DNA from: Vannielia litorea
GTDB lineage: Bacteria > Pseudomonadota > Alphaproteobacteria > Rhodobacterales > Rhodobacteraceae
Direction of reading: 5' to 3'
Assembly: GCF_900142295.1 (NCBI RefSeq)
Contig: NZ_FSRL01000001.1
Span: 3,100,001 to 3,164,000, forward strand
DNA: 64,000 bases
This document shows positions 9,934 to 18,168 of the stretch, one piece after another; the first letter of the stretch is position 1, and the number at the start of each line of letters is the position of its first letter. Position numbers and translations under genes: made by a program. The notes under the pieces were generated by a model, which did not search any database, was not told where the DNA came from, and saw only the letters and a list, made by a program, of their open reading frames with translations.

Positions 9934-11904
9934 GTGACGGCAACGCCCGAGGGCGACTTGAAATCCATACCTGCGCTTCTGGCGCGAAACGCGCGCCAGT
10001 TCGGCGGCCGCCCGGCCTTCCGCGAGAAGGAGTTCGGGATCTGGCAGAGCTGGACCTGGGCCGAGACCGCCGAGGAGGTGGAGGCGCTGGCGATGGGGCT
10101 CATCGCGCTGGGGCTGAAGCCGGGCGACCACCTTGCAATCATCGGCCGCAACCGCCCTGCCCTCTACTGGTCGTTTGTCGCCACGCAGAAGTGCGGCGCT
10201 GTGCCGGTGGCGCTCTATCAGGACGCGAATGCCGAAGAGATGGCCTATGTGCTGGAGCACTGCGGCGCGCGCTTCGTGATCTGCGGCGACCAGGAGCAGG
10301 TCGACAAGGTGATCGAGGTGCAGGAGACCGTGAAGGGCATCGACCAGATCATCTACGTCGACAAGCGGGGCCTCAGAAAATACGACCACACCCACATGAA
10401 CGCCTATGCCGACGTGCAGGCCGAGGGTCGGGCGGGGCACCATCGGCTCGAGCCGATCATGCGCGAGCGCGAGGCCGGGCTGGGCTATGACGACACCTGC
10501 GTGATGCTCTACACCTCCGGCACCACAGGCAAGCCCAAGGGCGTGGTGCTTTCCAACCGCAACATCATCGAGACCTCGAAGAACTCCGCCGGGTTCGACA
10601 ACCTGACCGAGAAGGAAGAGATTCTCGCCTACCTGCCGCTGGCCTGGGTGGGCGATTTCATCTTCTCGGTGGGGCAGGCCATGTGGGCCGGGTTCTGCGT
10701 GAACTGCCCCGAGAGCGAAGCCACGATGATGACCGATCTGCGCGAGATCGGTCCGACCTACTACTTTGCACCGCCTCGGGTGTTCGAGACCCAGCTGACC
10801 AACGTCATGATCCGGATGGAAGATGCCGGGCGGCTGAAAAAATGGTTGTTCGACAGGTACATGGCCCATGCCCGCAAGGTCGGGCCTAAAATTCTCGACG
10901 GCAAGCCGGTGAGCGCGGCGGACCGGCTGAAGTACCGGCTGGGCGAGCTCTTCATCTACGGGCCGCTGAAGAACACCCTGGGCTTCAGCCGGGTCCGGGT
11001 GGGCTACACGGCGGGCGAGGCGATCGGGCCGGAGATCTTTGATTTCTATCGCTCTTTGGGGATCAACCTGAAGCAGCTCTACGGCCAGACGGAGGCCAGC
11101 GTCTTCATCACCCAGCAGCCCGACAACGAGGTGCGGGCCGACACCGTGGGGGTGGCCTCGCCGGGGGTGGAGCTGAAGATCGCCGAAAGCGGCGAGGTCT
11201 ACTACCGCTCGCCGGGCGTTTTTGTGGAGTACTTCAAGAACGCCGAGAGCACGGCCTCGACGAAGGATGCCGAGGGCTGGGTCGCCACCGGCGATGCCGG
11301 CTTCATCGAGCCCGACACAGGCCACCTGCGCATCATCGACCGCGCCAAGGACGTGGGCAAGCTGGCCGACGGCCGGATGTTTGCCCCCAAGTACGTGGAG
11401 AACAAGCTCAAGTTCTACCCCAACATCCTCGAGGCCGTCGTGATCGGCGCCGGCCGCGACCGCTGCTGCGCCCTGATCAACATCGACCTCGGCGCGGTGG
11501 GCAACTGGGCGGAGCGCAACAACATCGCCTATGCGAGCTACCAGGAGCTGGCGGGGCACCCGGATGTGCTCAATATGATCCAGAAACACGTGGAAGAGGT
11601 TAACGCCTCGGTCGCGCAGGACGAGATGCTCTCGGGCTGCCAGATTCACCGCTTTCTGGTGCTGCACAAGCAGCTCGATGCGGATGATGGCGAGCTGACC
11701 CGTACGCAGAAGGTGCGGCGGGCGGTGATCGGCGACAAATACGCCGACCTGGTGGCCGCGCTCTATGACGGGTCGGAGTCCGTCTACACCGAGACGGAAG
11801 TGACCTACGAGGACGGCCGCAAGGGCAAGATCAAGGCCACGCTGGAGCTGCGGGACGCCAGGGTGCAGCCCGCAGGCGGCACCGCAAAGGTGGCCGCGGA
11901 ATGA
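9934..11904 (+). CDS. Long-chain-type AMP-dependent acyl-CoA synthetase
   Basis: The enzyme activates a carboxylic acid with ATP to an acyl-adenylate and then to a CoA thioester. The P-loop-like motif YTSGTTGKPKG lies near residue 192, YGQTEAS near 380, and the GWVATGDAG hinge-region motif near 450. The 656-residue length fits FadD15-like long-chain synthetases. The GTG at 9934 is chosen because GGAGGAG lies 9 bases upstream. TTG at 9928 and ATG at 9886 are alternatives. The gene heads a HAAT-type ABC transporter locus. This arrangement is common in alpha- and betaproteobacteria and suggests that the imported acid is activated on entry. The substrate is not known. Confidence 0.88.
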   Translation: MTATPEGDLKSIPALLARNARQFGGRPAFREKEFGIWQSWTWAETAEEVEALAMGLIALGLKPGDHLAIIGRNRPALYWSFVATQKCGAVPVALYQDANAEEMAYVLEHCGARFVICGDQEQVDKVIEVQETVKGIDQIIYVDKRGLRKYDHTHMNAYADVQAEGRAGHHRLEPIMREREAGLGYDDTCVMLYTSGTTGKPKGVVLSNRNIIETSKNSAGFDNLTEKEEILAYLPLAWVGDFIFSVGQAMWAGFCVNCPESEATMMTDLREIGPTYYFAPPRVFETQLTNVMIRMEDAGRLKKWLFDRYMAHARKVGPKILDGKPVSAADRLKYRLGELFIYGPLKNTLGFSRVRVGYTAGEAIGPEIFDFYRSLGINLKQLYGQTEASVFITQQPDNEVRADTVGVASPGVELKIAESGEVYYRSPGVFVEYFKNAESTASTKDAEGWVATGDAGFIEPDTGHLRIIDRAKDVGKLADGRMFAPKYVENKLKFYPNILEAVVIGAGRDRCCALINIDLGAVGNWAERNNIAYASYQELAGHPDVLNMIQKHVEEVNASVAQDEMLSGCQIHRFLVLHKQLDADDGELTRTQKVRRAVIGDKYADLVAALYDGSESVYTETEVTYEDGRKGKIKATLELRDARVQPAGGTAKVAAE

Positions 11905-11937
11905 GTGATTTTCGGCGCGAAATCGGGGAGTTGACCC

Positions 11938-12756
11938 ATGCTTGACGGGCAGGAGAGCACCACCACCGCCGACGGGCGCACGATTGGCGGCGTCATGATG
12001 GAGATGCGCAACATCACCCTGCGCTTTGGCGGGGTGGTGGCGATCAAGGATATCTCCTTCGACATCCGCGAGGGCGAGATCCGCGCGATCATCGGGCCGA
12101 ACGGGGCCGGAAAATCCAGCATGCTCAACGTGATATCGGGGTTCTACAACCCGCAGGAGGGGGAGGTCTGGTTTCATGGCGCCAAGCGGCCTCCGATGCG
12201 GCCCTATGAGGTGGCGCGGCAGGGAATTGCCCGGACATTTCAGAACATTGCGCTGTTCGAGGGCATGTCGGTGCTCGACAACATCATGACCGGGCGTCTG
12301 GGCTTCATGAAATCCGGGATGCTGGCCCAGGCGATGTGGTGGGGCAAGGCCCAGAGAGAAGAGACGGAGAACCGGGAAGCCGTTGAAAAGATTATCGACT
12401 TTCTCGAGATCCAAGCCATTCGGAAGACCCCGGTGGGCCGCCTGCCCTACGGGCTGAAAAAGCGCGTGGAGCTCGGCCGGGCGCTGGCCGCCGAGCCCAA
12501 GCTGCTGCTGCTCGACGAGCCGATGGCAGGCATGAACGTGGAGGAGAAGGAGGACATGAGCCGCTTCATCCTCGACGTAAATGACGAATATGGAACGACA
12601 ATTGCCCTGATCGAGCACGATATGGGCGTGGTCATGGACCTCTCCGACCGGGTCGTGGTGATGGATTACGGCAAGAAGATCGGGGATGGCACGCCCGACG
12701 AGGTGCGCAACAACCAGGACGTCATCGACGCCTATCTCGGAGTTGCGCATGATTAG
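11938..12756 (+). CDS. Branched-chain-amino-acid-type ABC transporter ATPase (LivG-like)
   Basis: This is a cytoplasmic ATP-hydrolysing subunit of a HAAT-family importer. The 272-residue protein has Walker A GPNGAGKS at about 53-60, a Q-loop in ARTFQNIALFEGM, the signature region LPYGLKKRVELG near 169-180 (in place of LSGGQ) and Walker B LLLLDEP near 189-195. The long insert between Walker A and the signature (WWGKAQREETENRE) fits the LivG type. It follows the acyl-CoA synthetase by 33 bp and is likely cotranscribed with it. The permeases, binding protein and LivF partner lie downstream. Confidence 0.9.
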   Translation: MLDGQESTTTADGRTIGGVMMEMRNITLRFGGVVAIKDISFDIREGEIRAIIGPNGAGKSSMLNVISGFYNPQEGEVWFHGAKRPPMRPYEVARQGIARTFQNIALFEGMSVLDNIMTGRLGFMKSGMLAQAMWWGKAQREETENREAVEKIIDFLEIQAIRKTPVGRLPYGLKKRVELGRALAAEPKLLLLDEPMAGMNVEEKEDMSRFILDVNDEYGTTIALIEHDMGVVMDLSDRVVVMDYGKKIGDGTPDEVRNNQDVIDAYLGVAHD

Positions 12757-12799
12757 AGAGTCCGTCGCGTTAACCGGCGCTCATGTGCGAGGACGTGGG

Positions 12800-12843
12800 A
12801 TACACAACCCATGCACAACCCATGCACAACCCATGCATACGCG
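12800..12843 (+). repeat. Four-unit 11-bp tandem element (copy 1)
   Basis: The units are ATACACAACCC, ATGCACAACCC, ATGCACAACCC and ATGCATACGCG. The fourth unit holds the start codon of the secreted-protein gene at 12833. Nearly the same 44 bases, in the same orientation relative to the downstream gene, occur upstream of dddL at 62902-62945. The 11-bp period places the units on one face of the helix. It may be a protein-binding site or a widespread genomic repeat. Confidence 0.8.
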
Positions 12844-13315
12844 TTTTGCGCTGGCCGGACTCGTCGCGGTGTTAACCTCTCTGTACGGTGCCCCGGCGCG
12901 CGCGGCGGAGTTTTCGGACTATCTGGCCTATTGCACCGAGGCCATCGCCACCGGCGACCCGACCGGCCCGCGCCTGCCCGAGGCCGTCGAGGCCAACGAG
13001 GCGGGCGCGATGATGGCGGGTGACGGGCCGCTGCCCCACTTCCGCCTGCGCCGCGACAACCGCGGCGACTGGGTGTGCGAGGTGGGCGGCGCCTCGGCCA
13101 CCGAACTGAACCGCCGGCTCGAGGACTTTCTCGACGAGGTAAACACGGTCGACCGCTACCGCTCGACCTTCGGCGAGAACCCCTATGTGGCGGCGACCGT
13201 CTGCGTCGGCCCCAATGCGGTGGCGGTGATCGTCAACGGCCCGCTCAGCGACGAGCTGAACATGGGCACCGCCGTGTTCTCGGGCGGCATGGTCAGCGCG
13301 GGGTGCGCGGCGTGA
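12833..13315 (+). CDS. Secreted four-cysteine protein of unknown function (first of a tandem pair)
   Basis: The 160-residue product has a signal peptide (MHTRFALAGLVAVLTSLY, cleaved near ARAA) and a mature part of about 135 residues. The four cysteines lie at about mature positions 10, 58, 100 and 134, which suggests two disulfides in the periplasm. The ATG at 12833 sits on the last unit of the 11-bp tandem element. Upstream in-frame starts would destroy the signal peptide. The stop overlaps the GTG of the next gene, whose product has the same cysteine layout. The position inside an ABC-transporter locus suggests a periplasmic accessory role, but that is inference. Confidence 0.75.
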   Translation: MHTRFALAGLVAVLTSLYGAPARAAEFSDYLAYCTEAIATGDPTGPRLPEAVEANEAGAMMAGDGPLPHFRLRRDNRGDWVCEVGGASATELNRRLEDFLDEVNTVDRYRSTFGENPYVAATVCVGPNAVAVIVNGPLSDELNMGTAVFSGGMVSAGCAA

Positions 13316-13830
13316 GGCTGGCGGCACTCCTCCTCGCCGCGACGGCGGCCCCGGCGGCGGCCAACCCGGCGGCGATCGGCGAGGCGCTGGCGCTCTGCAT
13401 CGAGGTGGTGAAGGAGGAGAGCCCGCAACCGCTGCTGGATGCCGGGCTCGAGGTACTGACGCGGCGCGACGCGCCGCCGCAATGGTCGATCTCCGCCGTC
13501 TCGCCCGCCGGGATCGGCGAGATCCGGGCTGGAATGGACGAATACGGCGGGCAGGCGCAGACCGAGGAGTACTATTGCTACCTCCACCTCCCCGCCGCCA
13601 ATGGCTCGGAGGCGATGCGCTGGGAGAAGCTCGGGCTGGGGCCGGTCATGGCGCTGACGGGCGAGGGTTTCGAGCAGTATGACGGCTCGCCGGTCGCGCC
13701 GAGGCTGAAATCCTGCGCCTGGCTGAGCAAGCCGATCTACCTGAACTTCTACCATTCGGAGAACGTCGGGGCCGTGCGCGCGCAGGTGACCGACATGGCC
13801 CCGCGCGACCGCGAGCCCTGCAAGGAGTGA
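13312..13830 (+). CDS. Secreted four-cysteine protein of unknown function (second of a tandem pair)
   Basis: The GTG at 13312 overlaps the preceding stop (GTGA). The 172-residue product begins with a short signal peptide (MRLAALLLAATAAPAAA). The mature protein has four cysteines at about 13, 73, 119 and 154. The spacing of the last three (46 and 35 residues) is close to that of the neighbour (42 and 34), so the two look like diverged duplicates even though the sequence between cysteines has drifted. It ends 4 bp before the LivH-type permease. No catalytic motif is visible. Confidence 0.75.
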   Translation: MRLAALLLAATAAPAAANPAAIGEALALCIEVVKEESPQPLLDAGLEVLTRRDAPPQWSISAVSPAGIGEIRAGMDEYGGQAQTEEYYCYLHLPAANGSEAMRWEKLGLGPVMALTGEGFEQYDGSPVAPRLKSCAWLSKPIYLNFYHSENVGAVRAQVTDMAPRDREPCKE

Positions 13831-13834
13831 CCTG

Positions 13835-14821
13835 ATGCCCGATCAGCTGTTGTTTGCCATGGAAGTCACCCTGAACGGGCTGATGGCGGGCGTGATGTAT
13901 GCCCTGGTGGCGCTGGGGTTCGTGCTGATCTTCAAGGCCAGCGGCATCTTCAACTACGCGCAGGGCGTGATGGCGCTCTTCGCCGCGCTCACGCTCGTTG
14001 GCCTGCAGGACGGGCAGGTGCCGTTCAGCCACCTGATCAACGCGATCTTCGGGACCGACCTGCACCACTTCGGCTGGCACCTGCCCGCGATCGTGGCGAT
14101 CGTCGGCACGGTGCTGATGATGGTGCTCTTTGCCTGGGTGGTGAACCATCTGATCCTGCGGCACCTGGTGAACCAGGAGCCGATCATCCTCTTCATGGCG
14201 ACGATCGGCCTGGCCTACTTTCTGGAAGGGTTCGGCGACATGATGTGGGGCTCCGACATCAAGAAGCTCGACGTCGGCCTGCCGCAGGGGATCAACCTGT
14301 GGATCGACGAGACCACCTTCAACTGGTTCGGCTACGGGTTCTTCATCGACAACCTCGACATCGTGGCAACGATCATCGCGGCGCTGCTGGTGACGGGGCT
14401 CGTGCTGTTTTCGCAATACACCAAGCAGGGCCGGGCGCTGCGCGCCGTGGCCGACGATCACCAGGCCGCGCTGAGCGTGGGCATCAGCCTGCGGTTCATC
14501 TGGGTGCTGGTCTGGGGCATTGCCGGGTTCGTGGCGCTGGTCGCCGGCATCATGTGGGGCACCAAGTCGGGCGTGCAGTTCAGCCTGAGCCTGATCGCGC
14601 TGAAGGCCCTGCCGGTGCTGATGCTGGGCGGCTTCACCTCGATCCCCGGCGCCATCGTCGGCGGGCTCATCATCGGGGTGGGCGAAAAGCTCTTCGAGTT
14701 CCTGGTCGGGCCGCTGGTGGGCGGGGCGACGGAGAACTGGTTTGCCTATGTGCTGGCGCTCATCTTTCTCGTCTTCCGGCCGCAGGGGCTGTTTGGCGAG
14801 AAGATCATCGAGAGGGTGTGA
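13835..14821 (+). CDS. Branched-chain-amino-acid-type ABC transporter permease (LivH-like)
   Basis: This is an inner-membrane pore subunit of the importer. The 328-residue protein shows about eight hydrophobic helices, beginning with EVTLNGLMAGVMYALVALGFVLIFKASG, the usual LivH opening, and has a LivH-type GRALRAVADDHQAA cytoplasmic loop (EAA-like) near 190. GGFTSIPGAIVGGLIIG near the end is also typical. It is larger than E. coli LivH because of an extended loop (about residues 65-105 and 135-170). It follows the secreted-protein gene by 4 bp and precedes a small membrane-protein gene by 3 bp. Confidence 0.92.
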   Translation: MPDQLLFAMEVTLNGLMAGVMYALVALGFVLIFKASGIFNYAQGVMALFAALTLVGLQDGQVPFSHLINAIFGTDLHHFGWHLPAIVAIVGTVLMMVLFAWVVNHLILRHLVNQEPIILFMATIGLAYFLEGFGDMMWGSDIKKLDVGLPQGINLWIDETTFNWFGYGFFIDNLDIVATIIAALLVTGLVLFSQYTKQGRALRAVADDHQAALSVGISLRFIWVLVWGIAGFVALVAGIMWGTKSGVQFSLSLIALKALPVLMLGGFTSIPGAIVGGLIIGVGEKLFEFLVGPLVGGATENWFAYVLALIFLVFRPQGLFGEKIIERV

Positions 14822-14824
14822 CGG

Positions 14825-15082
14825 ATGGCCAGGGTTATCGCGGTTCTCAACGTCATCGCCTGGGGCGGGTTCTGGGCCTTCGGCTACATCGCGCTGACGA
14901 CCGAGCCCACCGAGACGCGGCAGATGATGATCGCCCTGGTGCTGGCGGTGGCCGGTGCGGGCGTGGGGCTCTGGGCCTACCTGCGGCTGGTGCGCGAGAG
15001 CGAGCGGCGCGGCTATGCCCGCCCGCGGCGGCACGTTCTGCCCGAGCACGAGACACCACCGGGCACGGAGGGCGGCGCGTGA
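14825..15082 (+). CDS. Small two-helix membrane protein (85 aa)
   Basis: The protein has two predicted membrane helices, VIAVLNVIAWGGFWAFGYIAL and MMIALVLAVAGAGVGLWAYL, then a basic tail (RESERRGYARPRRH). It starts 3 bp after the LivH stop, so it is surely part of that transcript. No domain is recognised. It could be a permease accessory or a protein specific to this transporter subfamily. Confidence 0.7.
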   Translation: MARVIAVLNVIAWGGFWAFGYIALTTEPTETRQMMIALVLAVAGAGVGLWAYLRLVRESERRGYARPRRHVLPEHETPPGTEGGA

Positions 15083-15092
15083 ACGGCGCGGC

Positions 15093-15404
15093 CTACTCCT
15101 GCCCCTGCGTGGCGGCAACAAACACACCCAGGGCCACGGCCCCGAGGCCGAGCAGGATGATGGCCGCCTGGGAGGAGACCCCGAAGAACACCGCGATGGC
15201 CACCAGAAGCACGGCGGAAACGATGATATATGGCATCAGCCCGCGGATGACTTCGGTGCAGGCGGCGCAGATCCGGTCGACGCAACGGCCAAAGACCCCC
15301 TTGGGGGCCTTCTTGGGCTCTTCCTTTACTGCCGGCAGCTCTTCCAACGGGTCGATCTGGGCCTGCGGCGGCAGCGGAACGAAGCGATTCTTCGAATCCG
15401 GCAT
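15093..15404 (-). CDS. Small membrane protein encoded opposite to the transporter operon (103 aa)
   Basis: The start MPDSKNRFVPLPPQ at 15404 has AAAGGACAGAG immediately upstream. A cytoplasmic, lysine- and proline-rich N-terminus (about 50 residues) with two cysteines (RCVDRICAAC) leads to two helices, LMPYIIVSAVLLVAIAVFFGV and AAIILLGLGAVALGVFVAA. It lies between the livH-side genes and livM but on the other strand, so it either breaks the plus-strand operon or is transcribed within it. A long open frame continues upstream through livM on this strand, but that part is a high-GC shadow. The function is unknown. Confidence 0.7.
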   Translation of the reverse strand: MPDSKNRFVPLPPQAQIDPLEELPAVKEEPKKAPKGVFGRCVDRICAACTEVIRGLMPYIIVSAVLLVAIAVFFGVSSQAAIILLGLGAVALGVFVAATQGQE

Positions 15405-15557
15405 CTCTGTCCTTTCGGCAGCCCGGTTCAGGGCCGATCCACGAAATTTGAACAAAGATTGCGGCAGCCGCGGGGCGGCATTGTCTCGAAAGCAAGAAAA
15501 CATCGAAGCGCGGGGCGCGCAGACTGGCCCGTTTCCGCGCGGAAGGGGAGGCCACTG

Positions 15558-16634
15558 ATGCTTTACCGTGAGGCCGGCGACTTCAAGACCAGCTACGCCG
15601 AAGACAACCAGACCTTTCCGATCAAGTTTGACCGGTGGCGCTACTACGCGGTGCTGGCCATCGCCTTCGGGGTGATCCCTTTCCTGATCAACGACTACTG
15701 GGTGAACGCGGTCTTCCTGCCCTTCCTGATCTATTCCATCGCGGCGATCGGGCTGAACATCCTCACCGGCTACTGCGGACAGGTGAGCCTCGGCACCGGC
15801 GGGTTCATGGCGGTGGGGGCCTATGCCTGCTACAAGCTGATGACCGCCTTTCCCGAGATCAACATCTTCTTCCACGTCATTCTCGCGGGCGGGATCACGG
15901 CGGGCGTCGGCATCCTCTTCGGGCTGCCCTCGCTCAGGATCAAGGGCTTCTACCTCGCGGTGGCGACGCTGGCGGCGCAGTTCTTTCTCGTCTGGCTCTT
16001 CAACCGGGTGCCGTGGTTCTACAACTACTCGGCCTCGGGTCAGATCTCGGCGCCCGAGCGCACCGTCTTCGGGATCGAGGTGACCGGCCCCAACACGCAG
16101 GCCTGGGCGAGCTACCTGTTCTGCCTCGTCTTCGTGGTGGCGCTGGCCTGGCTCGCGCGCAACCTGACCCGCGGCACGGTGGGCCGGAAGTGGATGGCGA
16201 TCCGAGACATGGACATCGCCGCCGAGATCATCGGGGTGAACCCGCTGGGCGCCAAGCTCTCGGCCTTCGCGGTCTCGTCCTTCTTCATCGGGATCGCGGG
16301 GGCGCTGTTCTTTTCGGTCTACCTCGGCGCGGTCGAGGTGGGGGAGGCCTTCGGGATCAACAAGAGCTTCCTGGTGCTGTTCATGGTCATCATCGGGGGC
16401 CTGGGCTCGATCTTCGGCTCCTTCGCGGGGGCGGCCTTTCTGGTGTTGCTGCCGGTGCTGCTGAAGAACATCCTCGTCGGCACGCTGGGCTGGCCCACGG
16501 ACCTCGCGGCGCACCTGGAGTTCATGATCGTGGGCGCGCTCATCATCGTCTTCCTGATTGCCGAACCGCACGGGCTGGCGCAGCTTTGGCGCGTGGCGAA
16601 GGAGAAACTGAGGCTTTGGCCCTTCCCGCACTGA
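15558..16634 (+). CDS. Branched-chain-amino-acid-type ABC transporter permease (LivM-like)
   Basis: This is the second pore subunit of the importer. The 358-residue protein has about nine helices. GLNILTGYCGQVSLGTGGFMAVGAY near residue 65-90 is the classic LivM signature, and GRKWMAIRDMDIAAEIIGVN near 215 is the EAA-like ATPase contact loop. The ATG at 15558 is chosen, with GGGGAGG 7 bases upstream. It is separated from the livH part by the opposite-strand gene, and 150 bp of leader precede it. It may therefore have its own promoter. Confidence 0.92.
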   Translation: MLYREAGDFKTSYAEDNQTFPIKFDRWRYYAVLAIAFGVIPFLINDYWVNAVFLPFLIYSIAAIGLNILTGYCGQVSLGTGGFMAVGAYACYKLMTAFPEINIFFHVILAGGITAGVGILFGLPSLRIKGFYLAVATLAAQFFLVWLFNRVPWFYNYSASGQISAPERTVFGIEVTGPNTQAWASYLFCLVFVVALAWLARNLTRGTVGRKWMAIRDMDIAAEIIGVNPLGAKLSAFAVSSFFIGIAGALFFSVYLGAVEVGEAFGINKSFLVLFMVIIGGLGSIFGSFAGAAFLVLLPVLLKNILVGTLGWPTDLAAHLEFMIVGALIIVFLIAEPHGLAQLWRVAKEKLRLWPFPH

Positions 16635-16781
16635 GCGGGGCGGGCGGTGGGCAGGTTGCCCACCCCGCGGATGCCCGCACCAGCGGGCGACGGGCTGGCC
16701 CACCGCACGGGCCGAAGAGGAGGAGACCGGGGCAAACCCCGGCGCAACGGAACATTGGACCAACCAAGGGAGGAGACCCCG

Positions 16782-18065
16782 ATGAAGAAGACACTCATGA
16801 CGCTGGCGCTGGGCGCGGTGATGGCCGCCGCTCCGGCGATGGCGGAGATCACCATGTCGGCGCTCAGCTACCGCACCGGCCCCTATGCCGCCAACGGCAT
16901 CCCCTTTGCCGACGGCTACCAGGACTACTTCACCCTGCTCAACGAGCGGGACGGCGGCATCGGCGGCGAGAAGATCAATCTCGTCGAGTGCGAGACCGGC
17001 TACAACACCGAGAAGGGCGTGGAGTGCTACGAGGCCACCAAGGGCCAGAGCGTGCTGGTCTACCAGCCGCTCTCGACCGGCATCACCTACCAGCTGATCC
17101 CAAAGGCCACCGCCGACGGCATCCCCATGCACACCATGGGCTATGGCCGGACCTCCGCCAAGAACGGCGCGGTCTTTCCCTGGGTGTTCAACTACCCGGC
17201 CAACTACTGGGACGGCGCCTCGATCGCGATCACCCATATCCTCAACGAAGAGGGCGGTGACCTGAACGGCAAAAAGGTGGCGCTGGTCTATCACAACTCC
17301 GCCTATGGCAAGGAGCCGATCCGCACGCTGGAGGAACTGGCCAAGAAGCACGGCTACGAGCTGATCCTGCTGCCGGTGGATCACCCCGGCCAGGAGCAGA
17401 AGAGCCAGTGGCTGCAGGTGCGCCAGCAGCGCCCCGATTACGTCATCATGTATGGCTGGGGCGTTATGAACCAGGTCGCCATCCAGGAGGCCGTCAACAT
17501 CCGCTTCCCGATGGACCACTTCATCGGCATCTGGTGGTCGGGTTCGGAGAATGACGTGCTGCCCGCCGGTGACGGCGCCAACGGCTACAAGGCGCTCACC
17601 TTCCACAACCTCGGCAAGGACTACCCGGTCTATGCCGATCTCCAGACCCATGTCGTCGACAAGGGCCTGGCGGCGGGTGCGGGCGACCAGCTCGGTACGG
17701 CACTCTACAATCGCGGCATGTATGCGGCGATGCTGGCCGCCGAAGCCATCAAGACCGCGCAGGAGATGACCGGTGCGACCGCCATCACCCCGGCGCAGAT
17801 GCGCGACGGCATGGAGAACCTCGAGATGACCGAAGCCAAGATGGAGGCCCTCGGCCTGCCCGGCTTCGGCCCCGAGTTCAAGGTGAGCTGCGAGAACCAT
17901 GGCGGCAACGGCTTTGGCGCCGTGGCCCAGTGGGATGCCGCCGCCGGGAGCTGGAGCCTGATCACCGACTACTACCAGTCGGACCAGGAGGTGATCGCGC
18001 CGCTGATCGAGGAAGACAGCGCCGCCTATGCCGCGGAAACCGGCATCGAGGCCGGCTGCATGTAG
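16782..18065 (+). CDS. Periplasmic substrate-binding protein of the HAAT ABC transporter
   Basis: This 427-residue protein captures the ligand for the LivGHMF-like importer. It has a signal peptide (MKKTLMTLALGAVMAAAPAMA) and a type I periplasmic-binding fold (LSYRTGPYAANGIPFADGYQDYFTLLNERDGGIGGEKI, typical of Peripla_BP_6). A strong GGGAGGAG site precedes the ATG. It is longer than the amino-acid binders of E. coli (about 367 residues), as is usual for the branch that lies next to acyl-CoA ligases. The ligand is unknown, and an organic or aromatic acid is the likeliest inference from the neighbours. Confidence 0.9.
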   Translation: MKKTLMTLALGAVMAAAPAMAEITMSALSYRTGPYAANGIPFADGYQDYFTLLNERDGGIGGEKINLVECETGYNTEKGVECYEATKGQSVLVYQPLSTGITYQLIPKATADGIPMHTMGYGRTSAKNGAVFPWVFNYPANYWDGASIAITHILNEEGGDLNGKKVALVYHNSAYGKEPIRTLEELAKKHGYELILLPVDHPGQEQKSQWLQVRQQRPDYVIMYGWGVMNQVAIQEAVNIRFPMDHFIGIWWSGSENDVLPAGDGANGYKALTFHNLGKDYPVYADLQTHVVDKGLAAGAGDQLGTALYNRGMYAAMLAAEAIKTAQEMTGATAITPAQMRDGMENLEMTEAKMEALGLPGFGPEFKVSCENHGGNGFGAVAQWDAAAGSWSLITDYYQSDQEVIAPLIEEDSAAYAAETGIEAGCM

Positions 18066-18074
18066 GCCAAGCTT

Positions 18075-18104
18075 CCCCGGCCGTGGCGCTGGCTGCGGCC
18101 GGGG
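18075..18104 (+). other. Intercistronic hairpin after the binding-protein gene
   Basis: CCCCGGCCG (18075-18083) pairs perfectly with CGGCCGGGG (18096-18104). It lies 10 bases after the binding-protein stop and has no T-run. Such hairpins often protect the abundant binding-protein mRNA and lower expression of the following ATPase gene. That role is inferred here. Confidence 0.6.
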
Positions 18105-18168
18105 ATCAACTGAGTGTTCTCGGCAAGGAAATGGGGCAGGACGGCGCCCCGGATGCGAAAGGTGGATC

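Noticed and set aside
9829..12750. 973-codon minus frame opposite the acyl-CoA synthetase and livG
   Set aside because: Its composition is that of a reverse shadow, and no ribosome site or known motif is present.
12800..12843. CRISPR array or microsatellite
   Set aside because: The units are only 11 bp without unique spacers, and the same four-unit unit occurs elsewhere, so it is neither an array nor simple slippage.
13646..15127. 493-codon minus frame opposite livH
   Set aside because: It is antisense to livH, with shadow composition and no start signals.
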